NCBI GenBank assembly: GCA_018432935.1
Contig: JAHDSF010000004.1
Location: forward strand, 124,001 to 188,000
Length of the DNA: 64,000 nucleotides
Reading direction: 5' to 3'
Source of the DNA: Rhodospirillales bacterium
GTDB taxonomy: Bacteria > Pseudomonadota > Alphaproteobacteria > Rhodospirillales > Shumkoniaceae
A program made the position numbers and the translations under genes. Below are positions 62,377 to 64,000 of this stretch, one piece after another. The number at the start of each line of letters is the position of its first letter. The stretch's first letter is position 1. Below the pieces are notes generated by a model. That model saw only the letters and a program-made list of their open reading frames with translations, had not been told where the DNA came from and searched no databases.

Positions 62377-64000
62377 ATGGAACTCGCCGAGATCATCGCT
62401 TTTCTGGCCGCCCGCCATCCGTTCGACCTCCTGCCGCGCGAGGCGCTCGAGGCGCTGGTGCGCAAGATCGAGATCCGTTACGTGCGCAAGGGCACCGTCA
62501 TCATGAGCCCCGGCGACGTCGTCACCATGCTGTCGGTGGTCCGCAGCGGCGCCGTCGAGACCCACGACGGCGAGGGCAATCTGCTCGCCCGCCTGGGAGA
62601 GGGCGAGGTGTTCGGGGTCCGCGCACTGTTCCGCGGCGGCCGCGCCGTCCATCGCTCGGCGGCGATCGAGGACTGCCTGCTGTACCAGATCCCGGCCCCT
62701 GCGTTCGAGCGCCTGCGCCGCGACCATGCCGCGTTTGCCTTCCATTTCGCCCCGCTCGAGGGCGGGCGGCTCAAGGAAGCGCAGCCGCTCGACGGGGAGC
62801 GATCCTTCCCGCTCCTGTCGATGCGGATCGCCGACCTGCTGCGACGGCCGCCCGTCACGGTCGCGCCGGAAACCCCGGTCCGCGAGGCCTCGCAGCGGAT
62901 GCGCGACGAGGGGGTGTCAAGCCTGCTTGTCAGCGAGGGCGGCAAGCTGGTCGGCATCCTGACCGACCGCGACCTGCGCAACCGCGTTCTTGCCGCGGGC
63001 CTCGATCCGCAGACGGCGGTCGCCGCTGTGATGACCCGGGACCCGCACCGGATCGATGCCGACCGGCCCGCCTTCGACGCCTCGATGGCGATGTCGCGCC
63101 ACAACATCCACCACCTGCCGGTGGTCCAGGGCGACACCCTGATCGGCTGCGTCACCACGACCAACCTGGTGAATGCGCAGACGGTGTCGACCGTGCACCT
63201 CGCCGGCGAGATGTTCAGCCGCCGCTCGGTGGAAGGCCTGCGCGACGTGGTGCGGCAGATCCCGGGCCTCGTGTTCCACCTCGTCCAGGCCGGCGCCACC
63301 GCGCGCGGCATCGGGCTTGCGACCTCGACCCTGGCCGATGCGGCGGCACGGCGGCTGCTGCAGCTTGGCGAGGAGAAGCTCGGGCCGCCTCCGGTGCCCT
63401 ACGTCTGGCTTGCCGCGGGGTCGCAGGCCCGGCAGGAGCAGTCGGCTGTTTCGGACCAGGACAACGCCCTCCTCCTCGACGAGGCCTACGACGAAGCGCG
63501 CCATGGCGACTATTTCCGCGAGCTGGCACAGATGGTCTGCAGCGGCCTCGATACCTGCGGCTATGTCTTCTGTCCCGGCGAGGCGATGGCGATGACCACC
63601 CGCTGGCGCCAGCCGCTGGGGGTCTGGCAGGGCTACTTCCGGCGCTGGATCGAGGAACCGGACCCCAAGGCGCTGATGCTGAGCAGCATCTTCTTCGACC
63701 TCCGCCCGGTGCATGGGTCGGAAGCGCTGTTCGAGACGCTGCGCGCGACGATCCTGGAGCGGGCGCGCCGCAGCCGGATCTTCCAGGCCTACATGGCCAA
63801 GAACGCGCTCACCCATCATCCGCCTCTCGGGTTCTTCCGCAACCTGGTGCTGATCCGCGGCGGCGAGCACCACCATGCGCTTGATCTCAAGCACAACGGC
63901 GTGGTGCCGATCGTCGACCTGGCGCGCGTCCATGCGCTTACGCTGGGGTCGCCGGCCGTCAACACCGACGAGCGGCTGCACGTCGCCCGCGACGCCGGCC
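62377..64000 (+). CDS. cNMP/CBS/DUF294 nucleotidyltransferase-like protein (partial, 3' end outside window)
   Basis: 541 residues are visible. Order: cyclic-nucleotide-binding-like domain (residues ~20-130, weak G-E-G-E-V-F-G-V), a CBS pair (~155-280), DUF294 putative nucleotidyltransferase with A-A-G-S-Q-A-R-Q-E-Q-S-A-V-S-D-Q-D-N-A, then the DUF294 C-terminal helical domain. The GS and D-x-D of the nucleotidyltransferase are intact, hinting at nucleotidyl transfer to a partner protein. It is linked to the symporter and DUF4212 genes, a conserved cluster in proteobacteria; next genes are often a DnaQ-like exonuclease and kinase, beyond the edge. Confidence 0.9.
   Translation, partial: MELAEIIAFLAARHPFDLLPREALEALVRKIEIRYVRKGTVIMSPGDVVTMLSVVRSGAVETHDGEGNLLARLGEGEVFGVRALFRGGRAVHRSAAIEDCLLYQIPAPAFERLRRDHAAFAFHFAPLEGGRLKEAQPLDGERSFPLLSMRIADLLRRPPVTVAPETPVREASQRMRDEGVSSLLVSEGGKLVGILTDRDLRNRVLAAGLDPQTAVAAVMTRDPHRIDADRPAFDASMAMSRHNIHHLPVVQGDTLIGCVTTTNLVNAQTVSTVHLAGEMFSRRSVEGLRDVVRQIPGLVFHLVQAGATARGIGLATSTLADAAARRLLQLGEEKLGPPPVPYVWLAAGSQARQEQSAVSDQDNALLLDEAYDEARHGDYFRELAQMVCSGLDTCGYVFCPGEAMAMTTRWRQPLGVWQGYFRRWIEEPDPKALMLSSIFFDLRPVHGSEALFETLRATILERARRSRIFQAYMAKNALTHHPPLGFFRNLVLIRGGEHHHALDLKHNGVVPIVDLARVHALTLGSPAVNTDERLHVARDAG

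Overview
The window is GC-rich chromosomal DNA with dense, short-gapped operons on both strands and frequent GTG and TTG starts. The gene set points to an alphaproteobacterium, most likely a Rhodospirillales-like lineage: aerobic-type cobaltochelatase CobS/CobT, an AapJQMP amino-acid ABC system, a cydPABX bd-oxidase operon, an Rhh-type (PF13467-like) domain, a TAXI-TRAP transporter, and an aroK-aroB-CorC cluster. This assignment is inference from gene content; no rRNA is present. I see no phage, insertion sequence, CRISPR array or origin.

Layout. 1-3133 (minus): a lipopolysaccharide-core type glycosyltransferase operon (GT9, a decayed GT2, an intact GT2, a GT4 running off the edge) with a clear promoter. 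3260-7619 (minus): rpmB, a small exported protein, cobT, cobS and a J-domain protein. 7858-15511: a ribbon-helix-helix/degenerate GGDEF fusion, a CBS protein, a CorC/HlyC-type membrane protein and aroB-aroK; then a divergent operon of a tiny membrane protein, a large exported protein and xerD. 15930-21119: an SGNH hydrolase, then otsA-glk-SDR and a CDP-alcohol phosphatidyltransferase. 21331-24660: TAXI-TRAP transporter and hemerythrin. 24678-29840: assorted metabolic enzymes and rpsD. 30005-32480: amidase and an M23 peptidase.

32489-35739 is the most interesting segment. A LuxO-like sigma-54 response regulator is translationally coupled to an EamA transporter and followed by an orphan recombinase core-binding domain. 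It is divergent from an HPt (LuxU-like) protein whose phospho-histidine position is leucine, and which is preceded by a textbook sigma-54 promoter. 35787-43166 holds pbpC and a bacterial alpha-2-macroglobulin, a known pair in cell-envelope defence. 43329-46387 is cydPABX. Next to it, 46621-46899 is a compact unnoticed unit: a CRP-like dyad, a 29-residue ORF with a strong Shine-Dalgarno and a strong intrinsic terminator. 46904-52837 has kdpE, kdpD (no kdpFABC here), a secreted nuclease and TrkH. 52845-59814 has a multi-PAS histidine kinase divergent from aapJQMP. 59847-64000 has tRNA-Leu(CAA) and a DUF4212 / sodium-solute symporter / DUF294 cluster that continues past the edge.

Themes: envelope construction and protection (LPS glycosyltransferases, PBP1C, A2M, M23, SGNH), potassium and amino-acid uptake, microaerobic respiration, and several signalling proteins that have lost their catalytic residues but keep their fold (GGDEF, HPt, GT2, part of KdpD).
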